Shown: positions 1 to 7,395, numbered from the stretch's first letter. The stretch is DNA of 41,815 nt from Ruminococcus sp. UBA1394 (GCA_002305725.1 DBQM01000009.1:1-41815); one strand, 5' to 3'. Made by a program: numbers and translations. The notes: a model not told the origin generated them from the sequence alone.

Positions 1-180
1 ACAGTTAACTGTGCGTTTAAATCAAACTAACAACCGCCCTATGCGTCCTCTTAACTGGCTTTCGCCTATCGAATTTCTTAAGAACAGTGTCCAATATGAT
101 TGACAAACTTACAAGTGACTGGCGTTCCTAACAGAATAAACTGTTCAGCCGTAAACAAAACGACACCGTAAAATAAACAA
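1..180. other. Non-coding left edge, nothing recognised
   Basis: No open reading frame with a plausible start and ribosome binding site is visible here. The first 12 bases (ACAGTTAACTGT) are a perfect palindrome, which may be chance or part of something cut by the window edge. The stretch lies beyond the terminator of the DUF4956 gene on the minus strand. Confidence 0.5.
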
Positions 181-191
181 CGAATTGTCCT

Positions 192-228
192 GTCGGGTCA
201 CCGACCGGGACGTCGAGGGCGCCGTCCC
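192..228. repeat. GC-rich double hairpin, REP-like
   Basis: Two small hairpins lie side by side: GTCGG/CCGAC (192-196 and 201-205) and GGGACG/CGTCCC (207-212 and 223-228). The block is much richer in GC than the surrounding AT-rich spacer. This composition and fold are typical of dispersed intergenic palindromic units in gut Firmicutes. Only one copy is seen in this window, so its repetitive nature is inference. Confidence 0.35.
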
Positions 229-232
229 CTAC

Positions 233-266
233 AAAAAAACTGCACCCTCTCTGAGAAAAGGTGCAG
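233..266 (-). terminator. Rho-independent terminator of the VTC/DUF4956 operon
   Basis: On the minus strand a 7-bp stem CTGCACC/GGTGCAG (240-246 and 260-266) is followed by a run of seven T. It lies 23 bases after the stop codon of the DUF4956 gene. Confidence 0.85.
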
Positions 267-288
267 AATATATTGGGATAGGTAAAAT

Positions 289-975
289 TTATTTAGCGTA
301 AATCTGGTCATCATACTTGTAAAGTATGAGAGTAACGTTTAAATTGCCGTTTAAAGTTCTTATACTGTCGATGAACTTTTTCTGGTCGATATCATTTTTC
401 AGTTCAATGCTGTAAACGAGGTCAAAGAGCGTTCCGAAATCAACGGTCTTAACTCTCTTTAAGCGCCAGCTTTCTGTGTACTCGTCAAGAACCTTGTCAA
501 ACAGTCCCTGATAGTTGAGGTTTTCCGGAACTGTGATTTTAAGGGTCATGGCGGAGGTATCTGGAGCGCCGTATTTTGATGCGTTAAGCACAAGCATAAC
601 CGCACCGATTATAATAAGGAATGCGAAAGAGAAGCCTATGTAACCAAGACCGCAGCCTACGCCGGCAGCCATTGAGAAGAAGATGTAGGCAATATCCTTA
701 GGGTCGCCCGGAACACTTCTGAATCTTACCAGCGAGAAAGCACCGGCAAGACCGAGCGCCTTGGAAGTATCGTTTATCAGCAGGATAATAAGTGAAACGA
801 TACCAGGCAGCATAACGAGTGTAAGGACGTAACCCTGCATATATCCTTCTTTTTTGTGAGTGAACTTGTAAAGAAGACTTACAAGAAATCCTATTACCAT
901 TGCGGAAACCACGCATATTGAAAAAGCAGCGAAGGTTGTGTCTGTTCCTACGATTGAATTAAAAATATCAGGCAT
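289..975 (-). CDS. DUF4956 family membrane protein
   Basis: A 228-residue membrane protein of the DUF4956 family. About four hydrophobic segments fill the first 130 residues. The family hallmark LGLAGAFSLVRFRS, followed by GDPKDIAY and a Gly-rich helix, is present, and a soluble alpha/beta tail of about 90 residues follows. The start at 975 is chosen because AAGGAG lies 9 bases upstream; longer in-frame starts lie inside the upstream gene without a binding site. It overlaps the end of the VTC gene by 8 bases, so the two are probably translationally coupled. DUF4956 proteins commonly sit beside VTC-domain and CotH-type proteins; the biochemical role is unknown. A strong terminator follows. Confidence 0.9.
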   Translation of the reverse strand: MPDIFNSIVGTDTTFAAFSICVVSAMVIGFLVSLLYKFTHKKEGYMQGYVLTLVMLPGIVSLIILLINDTSKALGLAGAFSLVRFRSVPGDPKDIAYIFFSMAAGVGCGLGYIGFSFAFLIIIGAVMLVLNASKYGAPDTSAMTLKITVPENLNYQGLFDKVLDEYTESWRLKRVKTVDFGTLFDLVYSIELKNDIDQKKFIDSIRTLNGNLNVTLILYKYDDQIYAK

Positions 976-1726
976 AAATACTAACTCCTTTATCATTGTT
1001 AATTTTGTCGAGTACAAAGTGCTGGTAAGCCTTGCCGTATTTGGAAAAGCTTGTTTTGTAGATACCAAGTGCTGAAAGCTGTTCGCTGAGCCAGATCGGT
1101 ATCGAGTCGCTGATTTTTATTTCCATCAGTCTCTGGTCGGGACGTATTATCTGACGTCCGTAACATTCCTTGCTGAGAGAAAGGTCATAACGTCTGTCTG
1201 TCAGCGCTCTGTCAAATGTCAGACGGAAGTCCTTGTCGTCCTTGCCGAAAAACGCCATTCTCTGATAGCTGATGTACTGTGCCGGAGCTATGTCATAGAC
1301 CTGTCTGAAAAAGTCGATTTCGTTGAGGACCTGGTTGGTTATGTACTTGTCCGACTCGGGTCTTTTTCCGGTTGCAATATAAGCTTCTGCTTCTGCAAGA
1401 GTCATTGTAACACGTCTTTTTGTTACGATACCGCCGATTTTTTTCTTTATTTCAAGAAATACCTTATCCTCCGGTGAGGCAGGAGAATAATAGCTTCTGA
1501 GGCGAAGCTTTTCCTTGTAATAAGGCTTTGAGAGGGATTCTCTTATAAGAAAACTGTCTTTGGTATCGTAATATATGTTGTAAATACCATATTCATTTCC
1601 GTTTTTACAGTATTCGTCAGGAATCATGTATTCTTCGAGTACATCAAGCAGGGCATTGTATTGCTGCATTGAAAGCAGAAACTTAATCTCTTTTCTTTTA
1701 AAAGTATTAATTGCCATATCTTTCAC
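968..1726 (-). CDS. VTC-domain polyphosphate polymerase-like protein
   Basis: A 252-residue soluble protein with the VTC (triphosphate-tunnel) fold. Basic and acidic strands expected to line the tunnel are visible: FKRKEIKF near the N-terminus, EKLRLRSY, FLEIKKK, TKRRVTM, and the C-terminal LMEIKISD and FSKYGKAYQ. In yeast, VTC4 makes polyphosphate from ATP in such a tunnel; bacterial members next to DUF4956 are assumed to do something similar, which is inference here. The start is either GTG at 1726 or ATG at 1717. The only good Shine-Dalgarno (GGGAGG) is 24 bases upstream of the GTG, with a small hairpin between (see findings). First gene of a two-gene operon. Confidence 0.85.
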   Translation of the reverse strand: MKDMAINTFKRKEIKFLLSMQQYNALLDVLEEYMIPDEYCKNGNEYGIYNIYYDTKDSFLIRESLSKPYYKEKLRLRSYYSPASPEDKVFLEIKKKIGGIVTKRRVTMTLAEAEAYIATGKRPESDKYITNQVLNEIDFFRQVYDIAPAQYISYQRMAFFGKDDKDFRLTFDRALTDRRYDLSLSKECYGRQIIRPDQRLMEIKISDSIPIWLSEQLSALGIYKTSFSKYGKAYQHFVLDKINNDKGVSIYA

Positions 1727-1772
1727 CCGGACTTAAATAATCCGGATTTACCTCCCTTCGTGATTTTACTAT

Positions 1773-1805
1773 ATTATATAAAAAAATCCTTAAATTAATC
1801 TTAAA
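1773..1805 (-). promoter_or_regulatory. Promoter with direct-repeat box for the VTC operon
   Basis: On the minus strand the box TTTAAGATTAATTTAAG (1805 to 1789) contains TTTAAG twice with an 11-bp period. Ten bases further is TATAAT (1778 to 1773). There is no recognisable -35 hexamer; the box occupies that place, as PhoB/OmpR-family activator sites do. The same 17 bases at the same distance from TATAAT occur at 15213-15245. Confidence 0.75.
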
Positions 1806-1832
1806 AATGTGTAAATTTCAGAAAAATAAAAT

Positions 1833-1854
1833 GGACGTCTTATAAAAGACGTCC
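1833..1854 (-). terminator. Terminator after the signal-peptidase-like gene
   Basis: An 8-bp perfect stem GGACGTCT/AGACGTCC with a 6-base loop is followed on the minus strand by ATTTTATTTTT. It lies 25 bases after the stop codon at 1879. Confidence 0.8.
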
Positions 1855-1878
1855 CGTATTAATAATGTCTGAACAGTA

Positions 1879-3015
1879 TCAGAGTTTTTTCTTTTCTTCT
1901 TCTAGAGCCTTTATAAGATCATCAATTGAATTAATATTGCTGGTCCTTGACGGCGCTTTTCTGACAGGTTCAGGTTTCCTTGCGGATGGTCTGCTTACAG
2001 CCGGTTCGGACTGCTGTGGCTTTACTGCCTTGAATGTTGCTGTTTTTTCAGCTGAATTGTTATCATAGCTGTTGCTGGAAGTTTCATTTTCCTGTGTTTC
2101 CTGCTGACTCAAAGCTGCCTTGATAGCTGCAAGCTTTTCACTGACAACAGGATTTGAATTTTCAGGTACAAGAGTTGGTTTTCTGCTGACAGGTGCGTTA
2201 GGCTTTTCGTCAACTGCCGCCTTGAATCTTTCAACAGCTGCCTTTGGAGAATTCTGCTGCGGCTTTCTTGCAGGTCTTTTGGGAGCAGCACCTGGTTTCT
2301 GGCTGAAATTCTGGGCAATGGAAGATTTCTTTCTTTCAAAATCTTCGCCGGGGTTGAGGTCAGATTCCGGATTAAAAAGCGGTGCTGATGAAATAGGCTT
2401 GACCTGATGTCCGTTGAAGCCCTTGAATTCTTCGTCGTCATCATCGTCATCGTCAAAATCGGTGTCTGCGGATGTGTCTTCTTCATTGTCGGATTTTCTG
2501 ATTGCAATTATTTTCATGATAAGCAATGCGAGTATTACAAAGCACGGCAGGAGCATACCGACTATAATACCCGGCATACTGCTTAAAAATGATATCAGAA
2601 CGCCTAAATTGTGGCTTTCTGTGGTGCATTTTGCAATTACATTGTCCTTTGAAACTTCAAGTGTATTGTCAGCTGCTGTATCGGGAGAAACACGGTATAC
2701 TGTACTGTCAGTATTATGTACAACCTCTCGTATTCTCATAACATTTTCACGTTTTCCGTTTTTAAAGAGAATAACGTTGCCCTCGATCAGAACGGCAATA
2801 CCGTCCTCGTCAGCAATAACTGCTGATCCCTTATCAATTTCAGGTGTCATATCGGCAGTGTCCATTATATATATATACTTGCCGAATAGCTTTCCGGAAA
2901 TGCCGTCAGAGCTGAACATGTAGCTTATGCTGAAAGTGAAAATTACAGATAAAGCCATAATGATTGTCAGTATAACAACGAATACAGAAACGCCGAGTCT
3001 TTTGTTCTTTGCCAT
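1879..3015 (-). CDS. Membrane protein with a degenerate SipW-like signal peptidase domain
   Basis: 378 residues. A transmembrane segment (about 9-33) is followed by an extracytoplasmic domain of about 100 residues, a second membrane segment (about 150-168), then a long low-complexity tail with an Asp-rich run and many Pro, Lys and Ser. The extracytoplasmic stretch DTADMTPEIDKGSAVIAD resembles the S-x-M-x-P-x-x-x-x-G box of SipW/archaeal-type signal peptidases, but the catalytic Ser position is Asp, so it is probably not a peptidase of that type. The tail ends in a short charged helix, IDDLIKALEEEKKKL. The start is supported by CTGGAGG 8 bases upstream. The gene is monocistronic, between two palindromes at its promoter and a terminator. 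Family assignment is tentative; function unknown. Confidence 0.6.
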   Translation of the reverse strand: MAKNKRLGVSVFVVILTIIMALSVIFTFSISYMFSSDGISGKLFGKYIYIMDTADMTPEIDKGSAVIADEDGIAVLIEGNVILFKNGKRENVMRIREVVHNTDSTVYRVSPDTAADNTLEVSKDNVIAKCTTESHNLGVLISFLSSMPGIIVGMLLPCFVILALLIMKIIAIRKSDNEEDTSADTDFDDDDDDDEEFKGFNGHQVKPISSAPLFNPESDLNPGEDFERKKSSIAQNFSQKPGAAPKRPARKPQQNSPKAAVERFKAAVDEKPNAPVSRKPTLVPENSNPVVSEKLAAIKAALSQQETQENETSSNSYDNNSAEKTATFKAVKPQQSEPAVSRPSARKPEPVRKAPSRTSNINSIDDLIKALEEEKKKL

Positions 3016-3045
3016 ATTTTATTCCTCCAGAATATATTCTTATAG

Positions 3046-3109
3046 TTCATTTAAATGAATTATAATAAATGCTTGCATTTATTATAGCATATTATTTTGT
3101 AAATTACAA
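3046..3109 (-). promoter_or_regulatory. Promoter overlapped by two palindromes
   Basis: On the minus strand TTGTAA (3109-3104), a 17-base spacer and TATAAT (3086-3081) precede the gene ending at 1879. Two perfect palindromes follow directly: a 26-bp one at 3061-3086 (12-bp arms TATAATAAATGC, 2-base centre), which covers the -10 and transcript start, and TTCATTTAAATGAA at 3046-3059. These look like repressor operators or a stable 5' leader. Confidence 0.55.
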
Positions 3110-3178
3110 TTTTATTTTTCGATTTTTTCTAAATTTTCTGTGAAAAATTTTTCTGAGGGATAATATCAGAAAAGTGTG

Positions 3179-3207
3179 TTGAAAAAACACGCGGAGTATT
3201 GTATAAT
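3179..3207 (+). promoter_or_regulatory. Promoter of the HAD hydrolase gene
   Basis: TTGAAA (3179-3184), a 17-base spacer and TATAAT (3202-3207), 22 bases before the start codon. A 5-bp inverted repeat GTGTT/AACAC (3176-3190) covers the -35. Confidence 0.7.
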
Positions 3208-3229
3208 AATCATTGAAAGGAGATTCAGC

Positions 3230-3880
3230 ATGAATATAAAAGGTGTTATTTTCGATATGGACGGTCTTATGCTTGACACAGAAAAGCTGCTGACACGTTT
3301 CTGGATAAAGGCGGCAGGGGAATACGGTTTCGACATGAAAATGGAACACGTTCTTGGAATACGCAGTCTTGCGGCAAAATATGCAATTCCAAAGCTTCAG
3401 AATATTTTCGGTGAGAATTTTGACTACAAGGCAATACGTTCAAGGCGCATTGAACTTATGAATGATTACATAAGTGAAAACGGCATTGAAAAGAAAAAAG
3501 GTCTTGATGAACTTCTTGAATTTCTCAAAGGCAGATTTTCCGTTGCTGTTGCAACTGCGACTGATTACGAAAGAACAGAGATATATCTGAAAAAAGTCGG
3601 AGTATTTGAGTATTTTGACAAAATCATCTGCGGACCAATGGTTGAAAACGGAAAGCCTGCGCCGGATATTTATCTTAAAGCCGCTGAGGAGCTGGGACTT
3701 CCGCCGGAGGAATGTGTCGCTCTGGAGGATTCTCCCAATGGTATACTTTCAGCGTACCGTGCCGGCTGCAAACCAATAATGGTTCCTGACCTGTCACAGC
3801 CGGACGAAGAAACCGTGTCCATGCTTTATGCAAAGGCTGACTGTCTTTCTGACGTTATAGATATTTTAAGTGATCACTGA
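3230..3880 (+). CDS. HAD superfamily hydrolase, beta-phosphoglucomutase-like
   Basis: 216 residues, normal for HAD subfamily IA. Motif I is FDMDGLMLDTE with nucleophile Asp9 and acid/base Asp11. Motif II is the ATATD stretch, motif III is the Lys of ENGKPAPDIY, and motif IV is ALEDSPNG. The helical cap lies between motifs I and II, as in beta-phosphoglucomutase and small sugar-phosphate phosphatases; the substrate cannot be read from sequence. The start at 3230 follows GAAAGGAG with 8-base spacing. The gene has its own promoter and stands alone, convergent with glnN. The shared hairpin at 3901-3931 lies just after it. Confidence 0.85.
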   Translation: MNIKGVIFDMDGLMLDTEKLLTRFWIKAAGEYGFDMKMEHVLGIRSLAAKYAIPKLQNIFGENFDYKAIRSRRIELMNDYISENGIEKKKGLDELLEFLKGRFSVAVATATDYERTEIYLKKVGVFEYFDKIICGPMVENGKPAPDIYLKAAEELGLPPEECVALEDSPNGILSAYRAGCKPIMVPDLSQPDEETVSMLYAKADCLSDVIDILSDH

Positions 3881-3890
3881 TAAGCTTCTG

Positions 3891-3931
3891 AAATAAAAAA
3901 CAAGCATCCCTGGTAAATCCGGGGATGCTTG
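3891..3931 (-). terminator. Terminator of glnN
   Basis: A 10-bp perfect stem CAAGCATCCC/GGGATGCTTG (3901-3910 and 3922-3931) is followed on the minus strand by TTTTTTATTT. It separates two convergent genes; the plus-strand side lacks a T run. Confidence 0.85.
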
Positions 3932-3968
3932 CTGTATATATAAGAGGTATAAAATTATGAGGCGTGAA

Positions 3969-6065
3969 TCAAACCATAAAGAGAAGGTCTGTATATGTCG
4001 GGAATGGCCATTCCTTTTCCGGAATACACATTTCAAGCTCATCAGCAACTGCACGGAGGCTCTGCATATCTGCAAAGATTTCATCTCTGTAGTATCTTGC
4101 AAGCTTGAGAACGTCATCTTCATAATCCTTGGACGCAATTCTCTTTTCATCAAGAGTGTCAATAGCCTTGCTGAGTGCAACTGTAAGTCCGGAAAGCTTG
4201 TTTGCAATTGAAACTTCAAGTGCAGCGTCAACACCGGCAGCTTTCATGGAAGCAATAGTGTCGCAAACTTCCTTTGTATATTCAATAGCAGTCGGGAGAA
4301 TGGACTTCTTAGCCATGTCAAGCATTGTGAGTGCTTCAATGTTGATTACCTTGCTGTAGTTTTCAAGGAGAATGTCCATTCTTGAAGTGATTTCAGTCTT
4401 TGAGTAAACCTTGAACTTTTCAAACATTGCAACGTACTTTTCATCAACATAGTGAGGAAGTGCGTCAACTGTTGAAACAAGGTTCGGCAGACCTCTCTTT
4501 TCAGCTTCAGCAATCCATTCATCTGAATAGCCGTTGCCGTTGAAGATAACTCTCTTGTGTTCCTTGATTGTCTTTTTAAGGAGAGCCTTGAGAGCAGACT
4601 TGAAGTCGTCAGCCTTTTCAAGCTCGTCAGCAAATTCGCTGAGTACCTGTGCAACGATTGTGTTCATCATAACGTTTGTACAGGAGATTGAATCAGCAGA
4701 ACCAAGCATTCTGAACTCGAACTTGTTTCCTGTGAATGCGAAAGGTGAAGTTCTGTTTCTGTCTGTTGCGTCCTTCGGGAAGTTAGGAAGTGCGTCAACA
4801 CCGATTTCAAAAGTCTTGTCAGAATTTTCTGTTACAGCAGTATCATTTTCGATTGCGTCAAGAACGCTCTGGAGCTCATCGCCGACAAACATTGAAATGA
4901 TAGCCGGAGGAGCTTCGTTTGCACCAAGTCGGTGGTCATTTCCGGCAGAAGCAGCAGAAATTCTCAGCAGCGGTGCATATTCGTCAACGCCCTTGATGAT
5001 AGCGCAGAGGAATGTCAGGAACTGCATATTCTCCATTGGTGTATCGCCCGGGTCAAGAAGATTCTGACCGTCGTTAGAAGAAATTGACCAGTTGTTGTGC
5101 TTACCTGAACCGTTAACGCCTGCAAACGGCTTTTCGTGGAGCAGACAAACAAGACCATGCTTTAATGCAGTCTTCTTCATGATTTCCATTGTAAGCTGAT
5201 TGTGGTCAGCAGCAATGTTTGATGTAGTAAATATAGGTGCAAGCTCGTGCTGTGCAGGAGCAACCTCGTTATGCTTTGTCTTTGCATAAATGCCAAGCTT
5301 CCAGAGTTCGCAGTCAAGATCCTTCATGAAGTCAGATACTCTCTGCTTGATGTTTCCGAAGTAGTGGTCTTCAAGTTCCTGTCCCTTAGGAGCCATTGCA
5401 CCGAAAAGTGTTCTGCCTGTAAGGATAAGGTCCTTTCTCTGGTCGTAGTATTTCTTGTCAACAAGGAAGTATTCCTGCTCAGGACCTACTGTTGTTGTAA
5501 CTCTTGTAGCTGTCGTATTTCCGAAAAGTCTGAGGATTCTCAGAGCCTGTTCGTTTACAACCTCCATTGAACGGAGGAGAGGTGTCTTTTTATCAAGAAT
5601 TTCTCCTGTATATGAACAGAAAGCTGTAGGAATATATAATGTATTGTCCTTAACGAAAGCATTTGATGTCGGATCCCATGCTGTATAGCCTCTTGCCTCG
5701 AATGTGGCTCTCAGTCCGCCGGACGGGAACGAAGAAGCGTCAGGCTCACCCTTTACAAGCTCTTTGCCTGAAAATTCAAGAATTACGTTGCCGTCCTCAG
5801 TAGGAGTAATAAAAGCATCATGCTTTTCAGCTGTGATACCTGTCATAGGCTGGAACCAGTGTGTATAATGAGTAGCACCCTTTTCGATTGCCCAGTCCTT
5901 CATTGCGTTTGCAACAACGTTTGCAACATCGTCATCAAGCGGTACTCCCATTTTCTTTGTTTTGATTACAGATTTGTAAATATTTTTCGGCAGCCTTGCT
6001 CTCATCACCGTATCGCTGAATACATTACAGCCAAAATAATCTGCTACTGTCTGAACTTCTGACAT
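3969..6065 (-). CDS. glnN: Glutamine synthetase type III
   Basis: 698 residues, the size of GlnN-type (GS III) enzymes and much longer than GS I. It makes glutamine from glutamate, ammonia and ATP in the cytoplasm. Family signatures visible: GPEQEYFLVD, KHNEVAPAQHELAP (the glutamate/metal region), GSGKHNNWS (ATP-binding region) and NRTSPFAFTGNKFEFR. The start at 6065 follows AAAGGAGG at 8 bases; upstream in-frame Met codons lie inside the leader hairpins. The gene is monocistronic. A leader of about 95 bases carries an ANTAR-type hairpin and a strong intrinsic terminator, so expression is probably set by antitermination in response to nitrogen. The regulator gene is not in this window. Confidence 0.95.
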   Translation of the reverse strand: MSEVQTVADYFGCNVFSDTVMRARLPKNIYKSVIKTKKMGVPLDDDVANVVANAMKDWAIEKGATHYTHWFQPMTGITAEKHDAFITPTEDGNVILEFSGKELVKGEPDASSFPSGGLRATFEARGYTAWDPTSNAFVKDNTLYIPTAFCSYTGEILDKKTPLLRSMEVVNEQALRILRLFGNTTATRVTTTVGPEQEYFLVDKKYYDQRKDLILTGRTLFGAMAPKGQELEDHYFGNIKQRVSDFMKDLDCELWKLGIYAKTKHNEVAPAQHELAPIFTTSNIAADHNQLTMEIMKKTALKHGLVCLLHEKPFAGVNGSGKHNNWSISSNDGQNLLDPGDTPMENMQFLTFLCAIIKGVDEYAPLLRISAASAGNDHRLGANEAPPAIISMFVGDELQSVLDAIENDTAVTENSDKTFEIGVDALPNFPKDATDRNRTSPFAFTGNKFEFRMLGSADSISCTNVMMNTIVAQVLSEFADELEKADDFKSALKALLKKTIKEHKRVIFNGNGYSDEWIAEAEKRGLPNLVSTVDALPHYVDEKYVAMFEKFKVYSKTEITSRMDILLENYSKVINIEALTMLDMAKKSILPTAIEYTKEVCDTIASMKAAGVDAALEVSIANKLSGLTVALSKAIDTLDEKRIASKDYEDDVLKLARYYRDEIFADMQSLRAVADELEMCIPEKEWPFPTYTDLLFMV

Positions 6066-6080
6066 AAAAAATCCTCCTTT

Positions 6081-6134
6081 AAAAATAAAAAACGCTCCAA
6101 CAGCAGAAAATTTTGTCATCCTGCTGTTGAAACG
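6081..6134 (-). terminator. Leader terminator (attenuator) upstream of glnN
   Basis: On the minus strand a 14-bp stem (6134-6121 pairs with 6106-6093, two G-T pairs) with a 14-base loop is followed by TTTTTTATTTTT at 6092-6081. It sits between the glnN promoter and its ribosome binding site, so it would stop transcription before the gene unless prevented. Confidence 0.85.
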
Positions 6135-6145
6135 CCATTGTTTCA
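6128..6145 (-). promoter_or_regulatory. ANTAR-type antiterminator hairpin
   Basis: On the minus strand TGAAAC-AATGGC-GTTTCA forms a 6-bp stem with a hexaloop having A at position 1 and G at position 4. That is the signature recognised by ANTAR-domain antiterminators (NasR, AmiR, EutV). Its 3' arm is also part of the 5' arm of the terminator stem, so the two structures exclude each other. The expected first hairpin of the ANTAR pair is only an AT-rich 6-bp stem just upstream, without the G4 loop. Confidence 0.7.
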
Positions 6146-6166
6146 ATAAATTTAATTTATGTATAT

Positions 6167-6195
6167 ATGATACTCCTTTTTCAGAAGTTTGTCAA
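6167..6195 (-). promoter_or_regulatory. Promoter of glnN
   Basis: Minus strand TTGACA (6195-6190), 17-base spacer, TATCAT (6172-6167). It predicts a transcript start near 6160 and a leader of about 95 bases. Confidence 0.8.
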
Positions 6196-6307
6196 TAGCT
6201 ATATTTATATTTGTTATCAATGCACAATTTAAACTCACTATAGCCGCTGATTTTATTTAAAATTATTTAAAATGCAGCAAAAAAATACTTTATTCCACAT
6301 ATTTCTG

Positions 6308-6336
6308 TTTACAATCGTATCAAAATGTGCTATTAT
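6308..6336 (+). promoter_or_regulatory. Promoter of the M15 carboxypeptidase gene
   Basis: TTTACA (6308-6313), 17-base spacer, TATTAT (6331-6336), 40 bases before the start codon. Together with the glnN leader this accounts for the gap 6066-6375. Confidence 0.65.
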
Positions 6337-6375
6337 AATATAAGTAAGTTTTAAAGAAAGGAAAAATAACTTCTA

Positions 6376-7380
6376 ATGAGCTATTCAAAAAGAAAACGCT
6401 ATCGCGTAAGATATGACAGGATTGTCGGAGTGGCAGCAGTATTTATTGTACTGCTTATTCTGCTTGTTTCATGCTGCAAATCCTGCGGAAATGACAGCAA
6501 AAACAAAGCGGATGAATCATCTGTTATTCCGACATCTTCAAAGGAAGACAAGGATAATGACAAGTCAGACAAGGAAAACGGTGACGGCGAAAACGCAGGC
6601 GATTCTGTCCCGGACGATACTGAAACTATTTATACTTCAGTAAGTGCAATGCCTAATGAGATTTATACCGGTGATCTGGTGCTGGTCAACAAGGAACATG
6701 AATATTCCTTCCCGGCGTCTGAAGAGGAATCGGGTATTACTCCGATTTACGAAATGGCGTCTGACAGCTATCAGTTCAGAGATTATGAGATAAGTCTTGC
6801 TTCAAAGACAATTTCAGCTCTGAATACCATGATGGACGCATATTATTCAAAAAACGGAAATACTGATATAATGGTTATTTCCGGATACCGCACAAAGGAA
6901 GAACAGGACGAAATGTCTGATACTGATGTAAAGGGCGGATACTCTGAATATCATACCGGACTGAATTTTGACCTTGGCATATTCCCGGAGGGAGAAAATT
7001 CATATTATTACACTCCCGACGGCAGTTACTCATGGATCAATGACAACTGCGCAAATTACGGCTTTATCCTCAGATACCCGGAGGGCAAGGAAGACAAGAC
7101 CGGCATGGATTCAAGCACATACAAGTTCAGATATGTAGGCGTTCCTCATGCACTTTACATGAAAGAAAATGACCTCTGCCTTGAGGAATATATAAATGAG
7201 CTGAAAAATCATACCAGCGATGGTGAACATCTGAAGGTTTCAGGTACAGAAAAGAAGTATGAGATATACTATGTGCCGGCTGACCCGTCAGCAAACACTG
7301 ATATTCCAGTTCCGGCGGATAAAAATTACACTATTTCCGGAAACAACGTAGACGGTTTTATTGTTACTGTTGAAATTTAA
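6376..7380 (+). CDS. D-Ala-D-Ala carboxypeptidase, M15/VanY family
   Basis: 334 residues. A cytoplasmic Arg/Lys-rich tip is followed by a membrane segment (about 16-32) ending in LVSC at 30-33, which could be a lipobox or a simple anchor. A Ser/Asp/Lys-rich linker (about 38-85) precedes the catalytic domain. Zinc ligands of the M15B family are present: YHTGLNFDL gives His193 and Asp199, and YVGVPHA gives His258; SGYRTKEEQ (169-177) matches the conserved Arg loop. Such enzymes trim the terminal D-Ala from peptidoglycan stem peptides at the cell surface. The gene is monocistronic, between its own promoter and a strong terminator. Nothing nearby suggests a vancomycin-resistance cluster, so a housekeeping wall role is more likely. 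Confidence 0.88.
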   Translation: MSYSKRKRYRVRYDRIVGVAAVFIVLLILLVSCCKSCGNDSKNKADESSVIPTSSKEDKDNDKSDKENGDGENAGDSVPDDTETIYTSVSAMPNEIYTGDLVLVNKEHEYSFPASEEESGITPIYEMASDSYQFRDYEISLASKTISALNTMMDAYYSKNGNTDIMVISGYRTKEEQDEMSDTDVKGGYSEYHTGLNFDLGIFPEGENSYYYTPDGSYSWINDNCANYGFILRYPEGKEDKTGMDSSTYKFRYVGVPHALYMKENDLCLEEYINELKNHTSDGEHLKVSGTEKKYEIYYVPADPSANTDIPVPADKNYTISGNNVDGFIVTVEI

Positions 7381-7395
7381 AAATACGGTTCATAA

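Noticed and set aside
1..12. 12-bp palindrome ACAGTTAACTGT at the very edge
   Set aside because: No context is visible on its left and no partner site was seen, so nothing can be claimed.
1789..1804. TTAAGATTAA is shared between the VTC/DUF4353 promoter box and the CRISPR repeat
   Set aside because: A ten-base AT-rich overlap is likely chance; the repeat lacks the second TTTAAG and any -10 at the right distance.
2414..2923. Open frame of 169 codons antisense to the signal-peptidase-like gene, starting with a Ser run
   Set aside because: The Ser run is the complement of the Asp-rich stretch of the real gene; no binding site.
4534..5067. Open frame of 177 codons antisense to glnN
   Set aside because: A shadow of glnN codon usage; composition is not protein-like and there are no start signals.
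6376..7380. Possible vancomycin-resistance VanY
   Set aside because: No vanR/S, vanH, vanA-type ligase or vanX genes nearby; M15 carboxypeptidases are common housekeeping proteins.
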